Below, in pieces: positions 26,023 to 33,459 of a stretch of DNA of 50,918 nt. The notes under the pieces were generated by a model. That model saw only the letters and a list, made by a program, of their open reading frames with translations. It did no database searches and was not told the DNA's origin. Every line of letters starts with the position of its first letter. Positions within the stretch are counted from its first letter, which is position 1. The stretch is from Bacilli bacterium (GTDB lineage Bacteria; Bacillota_I; Bacilli_A; RFN20; DUOF01): positions 1 to 50,918 of the forward strand of contig JAFWYE010000007.1 of assembly GCA_017517765.1 (NCBI GenBank), read 5' to 3'. A program made the position numbers and the translations under genes.

Positions 26023-26069
26023 ATTATACCAATTCATTTAAATAAAAGATATTCTTTTATAAAGAATAT
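26023..26069 (-). promoter_or_regulatory. promoter region of the ABC exporter with palindromic operator
   Basis: On the minus strand a TATAAT box lies at 26023-26028. The -35 position (about 26045-26051) has no consensus hexamer but is overlapped by a perfect palindrome: ATATTCTTT (26049-26057), TAT, AAAGAATAT (26061-26069). A poor -35 covered by a dyad suggests activator or repressor control. Confidence 0.5.
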
Positions 26070-26075
26070 TAATAC

Positions 26076-26104
26076 AAAATAAAAAAGCATGAATAACATG
26101 CTTT
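26076..26104 (-). terminator. terminator of the HExxH protein gene
   Basis: Read on the minus strand, AAAGCATG and CATGCTTT (26084-26091 and 26097-26104) form an 8-bp stem followed by T residues. The stem touches the stop codon. Confidence 0.82.
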
Positions 26105-27147
26105 CATCTTGAATGACCAATGCCTCTAGAAGTATCTATTTTTTTCTTTTCTCTTTCTATATCTTCATATGATATCCCATATGGATCTCTTTTTATTTGT
26201 TTTGATTGATAGTCATCATCTTTTTGCTTTCTTAGTCCCTTATCGCAATCTATAATTGTAGAATATACACTATCTAAATGTTTTGTAAAGCTAACCATAG
26301 TGGCTTGTGAATTTGGCATATTTCTTTTTGCTTGAATAAACTTATTTTTTTGTGCAATAATTTCTCTATATGTTTTTTTACTTCCATCTTGATTATACAC
26401 TAAAGTTAATATAGGCATCCTTGCCATGTACATGCTTCTTTTTGAAGGAGACATAGTTTTCATTACCCCATCAAATCTAGTTGAAATTTCTTCAACAAAG
26501 CCACCTCTTTTTTTATAATCAGCAATTTTTTTATTAAAGTCAGCGAGATACGAATCACAATTTCTTATTATACGTTCCATATCTTTAGTCTTATAATCCA
26601 TACTAGATAATAACTCTTTTACTTCGCTAAAAGCTTTTGCCATTGCATCCATTTCAATAACAAATGAATCATGATTTTTTTTGTAAAATTCATTATCTTC
26701 TCTTAATAAAATTGCTTCTTTAGCAAATAAAATCGCCATTGGATCAAGTGTTTCCATATTTTTTACACTCTCTATATATGATTGCTCATAATGTCTAAAC
26801 TCATGGCAACAAGTAACCATTAACTGAAATATAGCATTTAATTGTCTTTCCCTATTTGCCTCATGTCCACTTAATGAAGTTCCTTCCTCGCTAAGAATTT
26901 TCTTTTTATTAAAAGCAAATTCTTTTTGACCAGTTTGATAATCAAATTTAAAGTATGCTAGCCATCTAGATTGACTATCTTCCTTTACAGGAAGTTTATC
27001 TAATGGATATTCACTTGTTTCAGTTAGAGTAGAAATCATTTGGTGAAAAAAAGCACTACCGTGTTCATTATAAAAACGTTCACCCCAATCTGGGGAATTT
27101 AACATCATTTTAATGCGCCTTTTTATAGCATCACTATATGCTTTCAT
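26104..27147 (-). CDS. unknown protein with a HExxH zinc-protease-like motif
   Basis: A 347-residue cytoplasmic protein. HEFRH at residues 115-119 is an exact HExxH motif in a helix (TCCHEFRHYEQSY), as in zincin metalloproteases. A downstream acidic pair in VIEMDAMAKAF (Glu165, Asp167) could supply the third zinc ligand. The rest is helical and highly charged, ending in a Lys/Arg-rich tail. The start is the ATG at 27147; the in-frame GTG at 27156 is part of a GTGAT ribosome-binding site. It is a single gene with its own terminator. No family is recognised. Confidence 0.72.
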   Translation of the reverse strand: MKAYSDAIKRRIKMMLNSPDWGERFYNEHGSAFFHQMISTLTETSEYPLDKLPVKEDSQSRWLAYFKFDYQTGQKEFAFNKKKILSEEGTSLSGHEANRERQLNAIFQLMVTCCHEFRHYEQSYIESVKNMETLDPMAILFAKEAILLREDNEFYKKNHDSFVIEMDAMAKAFSEVKELLSSMDYKTKDMERIIRNCDSYLADFNKKIADYKKRGGFVEEISTRFDGVMKTMSPSKRSMYMARMPILTLVYNQDGSKKTYREIIAQKNKFIQAKRNMPNSQATMVSFTKHLDSVYSTIIDCDKGLRKQKDDDYQSKQIKRDPYGISYEDIEREKKKIDTSRGIGHSR

Positions 27148-27241
27148 ATTTATCACATCTACTTTCTACATATTTATATTTTATCATAGTTACGCTGTCT
27201 AATATATTTTTATATTGTTAGGAGTGTAATTTTGTTTAAAA

Positions 27242-27317
27242 TGGTGCTAACGTGGGGAATCGAACCCCAGACCTGTTGATTACGAGGCAACTGCTCTACC
27301 AACTGAGCTACGATAGC
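27242..27317 (-). tRNA. tRNA-Thr (anticodon CGT)
   Basis: A complete 76-nt cloverleaf on the minus strand with encoded CCA. D-arm GCTC/GAGC, anticodon loop CTCGTAA, T-arm TGGGG-TTCGATT-CCCCA and discriminator A are clear. The anticodon CGT reads ACG (Thr). Two stem positions are mismatched: U5-U68 in the acceptor stem and C31-U39 at the end of the anticodon stem. It lies 20 bases after the pdp stop codon. Confidence 0.95.
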
Positions 27318-27339
27318 AAAAAGATGCAATAGGCATCTT
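27318..27339 (-). terminator. terminator of pdp, abutting the tRNA
   Basis: On the minus strand AAGATGC (27333-27339), loop CTATT, GCATCTT (27321-27327) and then T residues. The 5' arm overlaps the pdp stop codon and the T-run touches the first base of the tRNA. Confidence 0.72.
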
Positions 27340-27365
27340 ATAAAATTTTATATATTTCTTTGTAA
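27337..27365 (-). promoter_or_regulatory. candidate tRNA-Thr promoter inside the pdp 3' end
   Basis: On the minus strand TTACAA (27360-27365), a 17-base spacer and TATAAG (27337-27342). The -10 box contains the pdp stop codon. Initiation would fall within the pdp terminator, about 13 bases before the tRNA. Confidence 0.5.
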
Positions 27366-28621
27366 TTTAAATTAGGTTTATTAGAAACATTTATTGAGGT
27401 TTGGAATTCTTTAATTTCTTTTTCAGATAATGGAGAGGTACTATATACAGTAAATAGTAAATCATTTTCTTTTATGTATTCATTCATTTTCTTATGAATT
27501 GCAAATCCTACATCATAATTTATTTCTTGCTCTTTATACTTTCTTCCTCCACCTAATTCTACTAACATATTTCCTAAATCTAGTGTATTAATTTTAGTAA
27601 TATAGCCTTCTTTATTACTCCTTATTTCAGTTACTGTTAAATTTTCATCTAATTTTATAGGAAGAGAACCATGTTGAGCATTAACCATATCAACTAGTTT
27701 TTGATATGCTTCACCTGACTCAATTTTTCCTTTAATAAGCGAATCTAAATCAGTTTCTTTTGGATATAATCCTGTTTCTTTAATGAAGATTTTACATATT
27801 TCTATACAAATGTTTTCTAAGTCTTTAGGGCCTTTTCCAAGAAGTGTATCAATAGATTCTTGAACTTCAAGTTTATTACCAATATTGTATCCAAGTGGCT
27901 CATCCATGCTAGTAATAATTGCTCTAACTTTTACTCCACATGCCTTTCCAATTTTAATCATTAATTTGGATGCAGTAAGTGCTTCTTTTTTTGTTTTAAA
28001 GAAAGCACCGTTTCCTACTTTTACATCAAGACAAATAACATCACTTCCAAGTGCTATTTTTTTAGACATAATAGATGAAGCGATGAGAGGAAGAGAATCT
28101 ACAGTTCCAGTAACATCTCTAAGAGCATATAGTTTTTTATCTGCAAGAGCAATTTCGCTACTTTGAGCTATAATTGAACATCCAACATCATTTACTTGTT
28201 TAACAAAATCTTCTTCACTAACCTCTGTTTTAAATCCGGTAATTGAATCTAATTTGTCAATTGTTCCTCCGGTGTGGCCTAATCCTCTACCAGACATTTT
28301 TGCTACTTTAAATCCTAAAGAAGCAAGTAAAGGAACTAATACAAGAGAAGTTTTATCACCAACGCCACCAGTTGAGTGCTTATCTACTTTTATCCCATCA
28401 ATATTACTTAAATCAAACATTTTACCACTATTAATAATTGCTTTAGTTAAGTTAAAAGTTTCTTTTTCACTCATTCCATTTAATCTAATAGCCATAAGCA
28501 AAGAACTTGCTTGATAGTCTTTTATGGAACCATCACAATATCCATTTACAAAGTAATATATTTCTTTTTTAGTTAGCTCTTTTTTATTTTTCTTTTTATT
28601 GATAATTTCTACAATTGTCAT
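27338..28621 (-). CDS. pdp: pyrimidine-nucleoside phosphorylase
   Basis: Cleaves uridine, thymidine and deoxyuridine with phosphate to base and sugar-1-phosphate; 427 residues, normal size. The family signature lies at GRGLGHTGGTIDKL, preceded by the phosphate-binding KHSTGGVGDKTS. The C-terminal domain (AIHKKMNEYI) is present. The start is the ATG at 28621 after GAGGTG; the in-frame GTG at 28630 belongs to that site. It stands alone, divergent from rsmF, with no deoxyribose-phosphate genes nearby. Confidence 0.95.
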   Translation of the reverse strand: MTIVEIINKKKNKKELTKKEIYYFVNGYCDGSIKDYQASSLLMAIRLNGMSEKETFNLTKAIINSGKMFDLSNIDGIKVDKHSTGGVGDKTSLVLVPLLASLGFKVAKMSGRGLGHTGGTIDKLDSITGFKTEVSEEDFVKQVNDVGCSIIAQSSEIALADKKLYALRDVTGTVDSLPLIASSIMSKKIALGSDVICLDVKVGNGAFFKTKKEALTASKLMIKIGKACGVKVRAIITSMDEPLGYNIGNKLEVQESIDTLLGKGPKDLENICIEICKIFIKETGLYPKETDLDSLIKGKIESGEAYQKLVDMVNAQHGSLPIKLDENLTVTEIRSNKEGYITKINTLDLGNMLVELGGGRKYKEQEINYDVGFAIHKKMNEYIKENDLLFTVYSTSPLSEKEIKEFQTSINVSNKPNLNYKEIYKIL

Positions 28622-28639
28622 ACTTAGCACCTCAATTTT

Positions 28640-28709
28640 ATTATAATATAAAATTAGACTATTGATATCATTAGATAGTCTTTAATTTATTAAAAAAATT
28701 GATTATAAT
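28640..28709. promoter_or_regulatory. divergent promoter region of pdp and rsmF with a dyad
   Basis: A minus-strand TATAAT (28640-28645) faces pdp, and a plus-strand TATAAT (28704-28709) faces rsmF. Between them AGACTAT (28656-28662) and ATAGTCT (28675-28681) form a spaced dyad that may bind a regulator. Neither -35 box is strong. Confidence 0.4.
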
Positions 28710-28726
28710 TGTTATCGGTGAGATAA

Positions 28727-30043
28727 ATGGAGTATTTAGATTATTTAAAATCAATCTTAAATGATGAAGAAATAAGACTTCTTGAAGAAGCATATAGCAA
28801 AGAAGGATTAAATGGACTTAGGGTTAATTTGTTAAAATCTAGTCCTGATACCATTTCTTCTTTATTTTCACTTACAAAAAAACATCCATTTGTCAAAGAA
28901 GCATTTATTTATGATAATTCTATAAGACCAGGAAAAGATCCTCTTTTTAGTGCTGGAGCTTATTATATACAAGAACCTAGTGCAATGATGCCTGGATACT
29001 TAATCGAAATTAATGAAAATGATAAAGTATTAGATATATGTGCTGCCCCTGGTGGTAAAAGTAGTCAAATATTATCTAAACTTAATGGTACAGGTATTTT
29101 AGTTAGTAATGATATTAGTAATAAAAGGGCACAGGTTTTAAGTGAAAACATAGAAAGAATGGGTGCAAGTAATGCCTATGTTTTAAATGAAGAAGTAAAT
29201 ACCCTAGAAGAAAAATTTTATGGGTTTTTTGATAAAGTTATCTTAGATGCTCCCTGTAGTGGAATGGGAATGTTTAGAAAAAACAAAGAAGTAAAAGATG
29301 ACTGGACTTATAATAAAGCTTTGTCTTTGTCTGAGACCAATAAAAAATTAATTATGCAAGCTTACAATTGCTTAAAAGAAAATGGAATAATGGTCTATTC
29401 TACGTGTACATTTACTAAAGAAGAAGATGAAGATGTAATTAATTATTTACTAGAGAATACTAATGCAAGTGTTATAAAGATAGAAAAAAATGATTCTTTT
29501 TATGATTCATTTATTGATGGGGCTATTCGCTTGTATCCATTTAAGTTTGATGGTGAAGGCCATTTTATTTGTCTTATAAAGTGTAATGATAATCATGAAT
29601 CAAATATTAGAAAAGGAAATAAATATGCTTCTAGAAAAGATATGGAGTTATATAGAGAATTTGAAAAAGATAATTTAAATATTAAATTAGAAGGCTATTT
29701 TATTAAAATGGGCGATGACTTGCATTATTTGAAAGAAGACTTCTTTAATTTGGATAGACTAAAAGTTTTAAGAAATGGCCTTCATTTAGGCACAATAAAA
29801 AAAGATAGATTTGAACCTAATCATTCTTTAGCGATGTATTTAAAAAAAGAAGATGTAAAAAGATATGTAAGTTATGATCATTTAAGTATAGATGTAAATG
29901 ATTATTTAAAAGGAATGACATTAAAAAGTACTAATCAAAAAGGTTATGTACTTGTTTGTGTTAATGATATAAGTCTTGGTTGGGGTAAGGATGATAATAG
30001 AATTTTAAAGAATTTATATCCAAAAGGACTAAGAATTAATTAA
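28727..30043 (+). CDS. rsmF: rRNA cytosine-C5 methyltransferase, RsmF/NOL1-NOP2-Sun family
   Basis: A 438-residue SAM-dependent methyltransferase that makes 5-methylcytosine in 16S rRNA. Residues about 1-290 are the catalytic part: SAM motif VLDICAAPGGKSSQ, catalytic motif IV LDAPCSGMGMFRKN and motif VI YSTCTF with the nucleophilic cysteine. The C-terminal 140 residues match the extra RNA-binding domains of RsmF (YebU). GGTGAG precedes the ATG. It is followed after 11 bases by tmcAL and is probably co-transcribed. Confidence 0.93.
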   Translation: MEYLDYLKSILNDEEIRLLEEAYSKEGLNGLRVNLLKSSPDTISSLFSLTKKHPFVKEAFIYDNSIRPGKDPLFSAGAYYIQEPSAMMPGYLIEINENDKVLDICAAPGGKSSQILSKLNGTGILVSNDISNKRAQVLSENIERMGASNAYVLNEEVNTLEEKFYGFFDKVILDAPCSGMGMFRKNKEVKDDWTYNKALSLSETNKKLIMQAYNCLKENGIMVYSTCTFTKEEDEDVINYLLENTNASVIKIEKNDSFYDSFIDGAIRLYPFKFDGEGHFICLIKCNDNHESNIRKGNKYASRKDMELYREFEKDNLNIKLEGYFIKMGDDLHYLKEDFFNLDRLKVLRNGLHLGTIKKDRFEPNHSLAMYLKKEDVKRYVSYDHLSIDVNDYLKGMTLKSTNQKGYVLVCVNDISLGWGKDDNRILKNLYPKGLRIN

Positions 30044-30054
30044 AGGAGATAAAA

Positions 30055-31218
30055 ATGAAAGCGGTAGGAATAGTAATTGAATATAATCCATTTACAAATG
30101 GACATAAATATCATCTTGAGAAAACAAAAGAGTTAACTAATGCTGATGTAGTTGTAGGGGTTATGTCATCTTTTTTTGTACAAAGAGGAGAACCTAGTAT
30201 TATATCAAAAGAAGAAAGAGTAAAAATGGCGCTTGATATGGGAGTTGACTTGTTAGTAGAATTGCCTACTATATATACAGTAGAGTCAAGTGATTTCTTT
30301 TGTAAATATGCTTTAAGCATACTTAATAAGCTTAAAGTTGATTCTATATGCTTTGGTAGTGAAACTGGTGATACAAAAGAATTTTTAGAAAAGTATAGTG
30401 AGACTCAAATTGTTCAACCTCATTTAGACTTTTTAGTATCAGATTTAATGGATGAGGGAATGAGTTATCCTTCCGCTATGTCAAAAGCTCTTGCTATAAT
30501 GGATTCATTTAGAGCAGAAACTCCTAATGATATATTAGGATTGGGATATTTAAAAGAAATAAAAAATAATAATTATCCAATAGATATTTTCACATATAAA
30601 AGAGAAAATAATTATAATGATGAAAATATTAATGATAATAGTGTTAGTGCTAGTGCATTAAGAAAACTTATAAAAGATAATAAAGATATAAGTGCCTATA
30701 CTCCATGTACTCAAGAGATTAATAATGCTAGAAAACATTATCTTGAAGATTATTTTGATATTTTAAAATACAAATTATTAACAACAAGTAGCGAAGAGTT
30801 AACTAGTATTCATCTTGTAAATGAGGGTATAGAAAATTTATTTATTAAAAAGATTATTGAATCTAGTAGTATGGAAGAATTCATAAATAAATGTGTTTCA
30901 AAAAGATATACTTTTGCTAGAATAAAAAGAACAATTATTCATATCTTGTTAAACACTAAAAAAGAATTTGCAAAAGAGGTATTAAATAAAGATGTCACCT
31001 ACATTAGAATACTTGGAACAAATAAAAAAGGACAAGAATATCTAAATGAAATAAGAAAAGAGGTAGAGGTGCCTATTCTTAGTAAGTTTAGAGGTAATGC
31101 TTATCCAGTATTACAATTTGAAAAACAAGCTAATTTAGTATATAACATAGCATTAAGTCAAAATGTTATAAATGAAGAATATAATAAAGAACATTATTTA
31201 TATCCTATAAGAAAATAG
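30055..31218 (+). CDS. tmcAL: tRNA(Met) cytidine acetate ligase TmcAL
   Basis: Bacillus YlbM family, 387 residues. It uses ATP and acetate to form N4-acetylcytidine in the tRNA-Met anticodon. The N-terminal nucleotidyltransferase fold is clear: GIVIEYNPF, then GVMSSFFVQRGEPS and SICFGSETGD. The HxGH motif, normally FHNGH in this family, reads FTNGH here, with Thr14 replacing the first His; a Thr at this place is known in CoaD. The end of the gene lies inside a terminator stem. Confidence 0.92.
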   Translation: MKAVGIVIEYNPFTNGHKYHLEKTKELTNADVVVGVMSSFFVQRGEPSIISKEERVKMALDMGVDLLVELPTIYTVESSDFFCKYALSILNKLKVDSICFGSETGDTKEFLEKYSETQIVQPHLDFLVSDLMDEGMSYPSAMSKALAIMDSFRAETPNDILGLGYLKEIKNNNYPIDIFTYKRENNYNDENINDNSVSASALRKLIKDNKDISAYTPCTQEINNARKHYLEDYFDILKYKLLTTSSEELTSIHLVNEGIENLFIKKIIESSSMEEFINKCVSKRYTFARIKRTIIHILLNTKKEFAKEVLNKDVTYIRILGTNKKGQEYLNEIRKEVEVPILSKFRGNAYPVLQFEKQANLVYNIALSQNVINEEYNKEHYLYPIRK

Positions 31219-31237
31219 TAGCAATACTATTTTTTTA
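31212..31237 (+). terminator. terminator overlapping the tmcAL stop
   Basis: AAAATAGTA (31212-31220), GCAA, TACTATTTT (31225-31233) and further T. The stop TAG is within the 5' arm. Confidence 0.85.
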
Positions 31238-31268
31238 TTTATAAGCATATTATTACTTAGGTGATTTA

Positions 31269-31940
31269 ATGAAAAAAATTATTGTAATAATTATTTGCTT
31301 TATATTTGTATATGGAGGATGTAAGGCAAACATAAATGATGCTTGTAAAATGATTAATAATATTAATAAAGTAGGAAATGAAGAAATATTTGATGATTAT
31401 TATATTAAAGGGATAAGTTATAATAATGATTCGGTTTTTAATTATGAGTTAATAAAAGATAATGACAATTATTATATAAAGATAGAAAAAGATGATTTCT
31501 ATATAATAAAAAACAATAATTCTTATCATCTTTATGAAAATATAAATAATGAGAAAAAGCACTATAAACTAGATGAAGATATAGATACGATTTTGAATCA
31601 ATATACTTCTAGAATGTCTCTTAATACAAATATGAATGAGATGCATAAAAATATTGCAATCCATTTAGAGAATTTATTAAGTTATTGTAATGAAAATAAA
31701 GCCATATGTAGGTATTCAAAGAGTCTATTTGGTAAAGCTGATTTAGAAATATTGCAACAAACTGAAATATCTAAAAGAGTGAGTAAGTATAGTATAGATA
31801 ATGGTAAAATAACTAAGATTAATAGCGAGTATATTGAAGATTCTATTTATTTAAATACAATAATAGAAATTGACTACAATAACCAAAACTTAAATAAACT
31901 TAATAAAAGTGATTATAAATTAGTAAATAAAAACTCCTGA
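31269..31940 (+). CDS. unknown secreted protein or lipoprotein
   Basis: A 223-residue protein. A Lys-Lys start and a hydrophobic stretch to residue 17 end in YGGC with Cys18. That is a weak lipobox (the -3 residue is Tyr), so either a lipoprotein or an uncleaved signal anchor is possible. The mature part is Asn/Lys/Tyr/Ile-rich and probably beta-strand rich, a composition common in surface lipoproteins of AT-rich Firmicutes. AGGTGAT precedes the ATG. No family is recognised. Its stop lies inside a terminator shared with the convergent protease gene. Confidence 0.72.
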   Translation: MKKIIVIIICFIFVYGGCKANINDACKMINNINKVGNEEIFDDYYIKGISYNNDSVFNYELIKDNDNYYIKIEKDDFYIIKNNNSYHLYENINNEKKHYKLDEDIDTILNQYTSRMSLNTNMNEMHKNIAIHLENLLSYCNENKAICRYSKSLFGKADLEILQQTEISKRVSKYSIDNGKITKINSEYIEDSIYLNTIIEIDYNNQNLNKLNKSDYKLVNKNS

Positions 31941-31958
31941 TATCCAGGAGTTATTTTT
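31929..31958. terminator. shared bidirectional terminator
   Basis: AACTCCTG (31932-31939), ATATC, CAGGAGTT (31945-31952). The stops of both converging genes (TGA 31938-31940 and the minus-strand stop at 31951-31953) overlap the hairpin. Confidence 0.9.
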
Positions 31959-32715
31959 CATAATATTTAATGTTATTTTCTTTTAAAAATTCTTTGATTA
32001 TTTCTAGGCTTACACATTCACCTAGAGCAATAAATGGGTAATTACTAACTTGCTTGTATTCACCATTAATAAGAGTAGATTCATCAATAATATCAAATCC
32101 TAGATGATATTGTTTAGATAGAGATTGTACTCCATATATTACTCCATTTTCATCATATAATGGTCCTCCACTAGTTCCCTTTATTCCAGGTGTAGATAAC
32201 TCAATTCCTATAATCTTATTTTCATTACCTACTAGTCTAGATACCATACCTTCATTTGAAAATAAAGGAGTATTTTGATTTCCTTCATTTGTAAAAAGTA
32301 ATTTATCAGTTTTAATATCTATTTTATAGTTATTAAATTCAGGAAAAGCAAAACCACTTCTTACTAGGAATTTCCCAGGATTAATTGAATTGTCTTTTTT
32401 AAAATAAGCATAGCTATCATATAAAGGAGTATCTCCATTAAATTTTATTATAGCTAAGTCATATTTAGGATGCATAATTATTTTAATATCATGAATAGTT
32501 TTATAACATCCATTAAATTTAAAGATAGCTTTATTAGAGGCATTGGCAACATTAATAATATTTGTTACTACATGCTTACAAGTAAGTGCATACCCTTCTT
32601 CATTTATAAAGAAAAGGGTAGCACTTCCAGGAATTAATTTATCTGAATTTAATCTTGATACAAATAATATAGGTCTAGTAAATCTAGATATTTCTTTTAT
32701 TGCATTACTAAACAT
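31951..32715 (-). CDS. trypsin-like serine protease without a signal peptide
   Basis: A 254-residue protein with a full chymotrypsin-type triad: His48 (LTCKHVV), Asp86 (HPKYDLAIIKF) and Ser182 (KGTSGGPLYDENG). No PDZ domain, signal peptide or membrane helix is seen, so it appears cytoplasmic, unlike HtrA-type proteases. I start it at the ATG at 32715, which overlaps the upstream gene by 8 bases; an in-frame TTG at 32748 lies 41 bases inside that gene and has no good ribosome-binding site. Translation is probably coupled to the upstream tail-anchored protein, and the two may work together. Confidence 0.82.
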   Translation of the reverse strand: MFSNAIKEISRFTRPILFVSRLNSDKLIPGSATLFFINEEGYALTCKHVVTNIINVANASNKAIFKFNGCYKTIHDIKIIMHPKYDLAIIKFNGDTPLYDSYAYFKKDNSINPGKFLVRSGFAFPEFNNYKIDIKTDKLLFTNEGNQNTPLFSNEGMVSRLVGNENKIIGIELSTPGIKGTSGGPLYDENGVIYGVQSLSKQYHLGFDIIDESTLINGEYKQVSNYPFIALGECVSLEIIKEFLKENNIKYYEK

Positions 32716-33454
32716 AGAATTTAATACCAATAAATACTGCAAGAGCAATAATAATTAATAAACAAATACCAATATATATGTTATTTAATGTAATACGTTT
32801 TTGTAATTTATTACACTTGCTTTCAATTGTTTTCCTACTTTTTTGACTGGCTTTTATTTCTTTTTTAAACTCTTCATCTGCATGTGACACTATCTCAATG
32901 GTTTTTGCATTATCTTCCATTACTTGCTTAAGTCTAGTATCATTGTCTCTTATTTCGTAAACCATATTTTTAACTTTAAGTAAGTATTTTAACACTTCTG
33001 CTTCACCATTATTTAACTCACTTAACTCATCAATAGTATTCATGATAGTCTCATATTCTTCGCTAATCTTACCACTAGCACCAAGTAAAAGAACTAATAA
33101 ATCTAATGTCTTTTGATTAACTATAGCCATCTTAGACATATATTCAGAAAGTATTTTTATGCTTTCACTTTTTCTAAAGAATAACTCACTATTTTTTTGA
33201 GATGAAATTTTATTCATTGCCTCATCTACATCTTTTAATTCTTTAACACAAAAGTTAACGTTATCTTTAATAATTGTAATAAATTCATTACTTTTTGGAT
33301 CTAGAGGGATTTCATCTACTCCAATCACATCTTGATCTTTTAAGTTTTTTATAGATTTAAAATCATCTTCATTTATTACAGGATCATCAGCTTTTGGAGT
33401 ATTAAGTCCTAACTCCTCATCTACAATTAAATCTTTCTCTTTTTCTTTAGTCAT
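32708..33454 (-). CDS. tail-anchored coiled-coil protein
   Basis: A 248-residue protein. An acidic N-terminal region is followed by long heptad-like helices from about residue 60 to 220. One C-terminal hydrophobic helix (about 226-246) then ends almost at the last residue, so it is a tail-anchored protein facing the cytoplasm. The start is the ATG at 33454 after AGGTGAT; that ribosome-binding site includes the pheT stop codon, so it is coupled to pheT. The family is not recognised. Confidence 0.75.
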   Translation of the reverse strand: MTKEKEKDLIVDEELGLNTPKADDPVINEDDFKSIKNLKDQDVIGVDEIPLDPKSNEFITIIKDNVNFCVKELKDVDEAMNKISSQKNSELFFRKSESIKILSEYMSKMAIVNQKTLDLLVLLLGASGKISEEYETIMNTIDELSELNNGEAEVLKYLLKVKNMVYEIRDNDTRLKQVMEDNAKTIEIVSHADEEFKKEIKASQKSRKTIESKCNKLQKRITLNNIYIGICLLIIIALAVFIGIKFYV

Positions 33455-33459
33455 AATTA

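Noticed and set aside
20507..27147. Antibiotic-resistance island made of ABC exporter, LysR and Cfr-like gene
   Set aside because: Base composition and start signals are like the rest of the window, there are no mobile-element remains, and the Cfr-like function is not shown.
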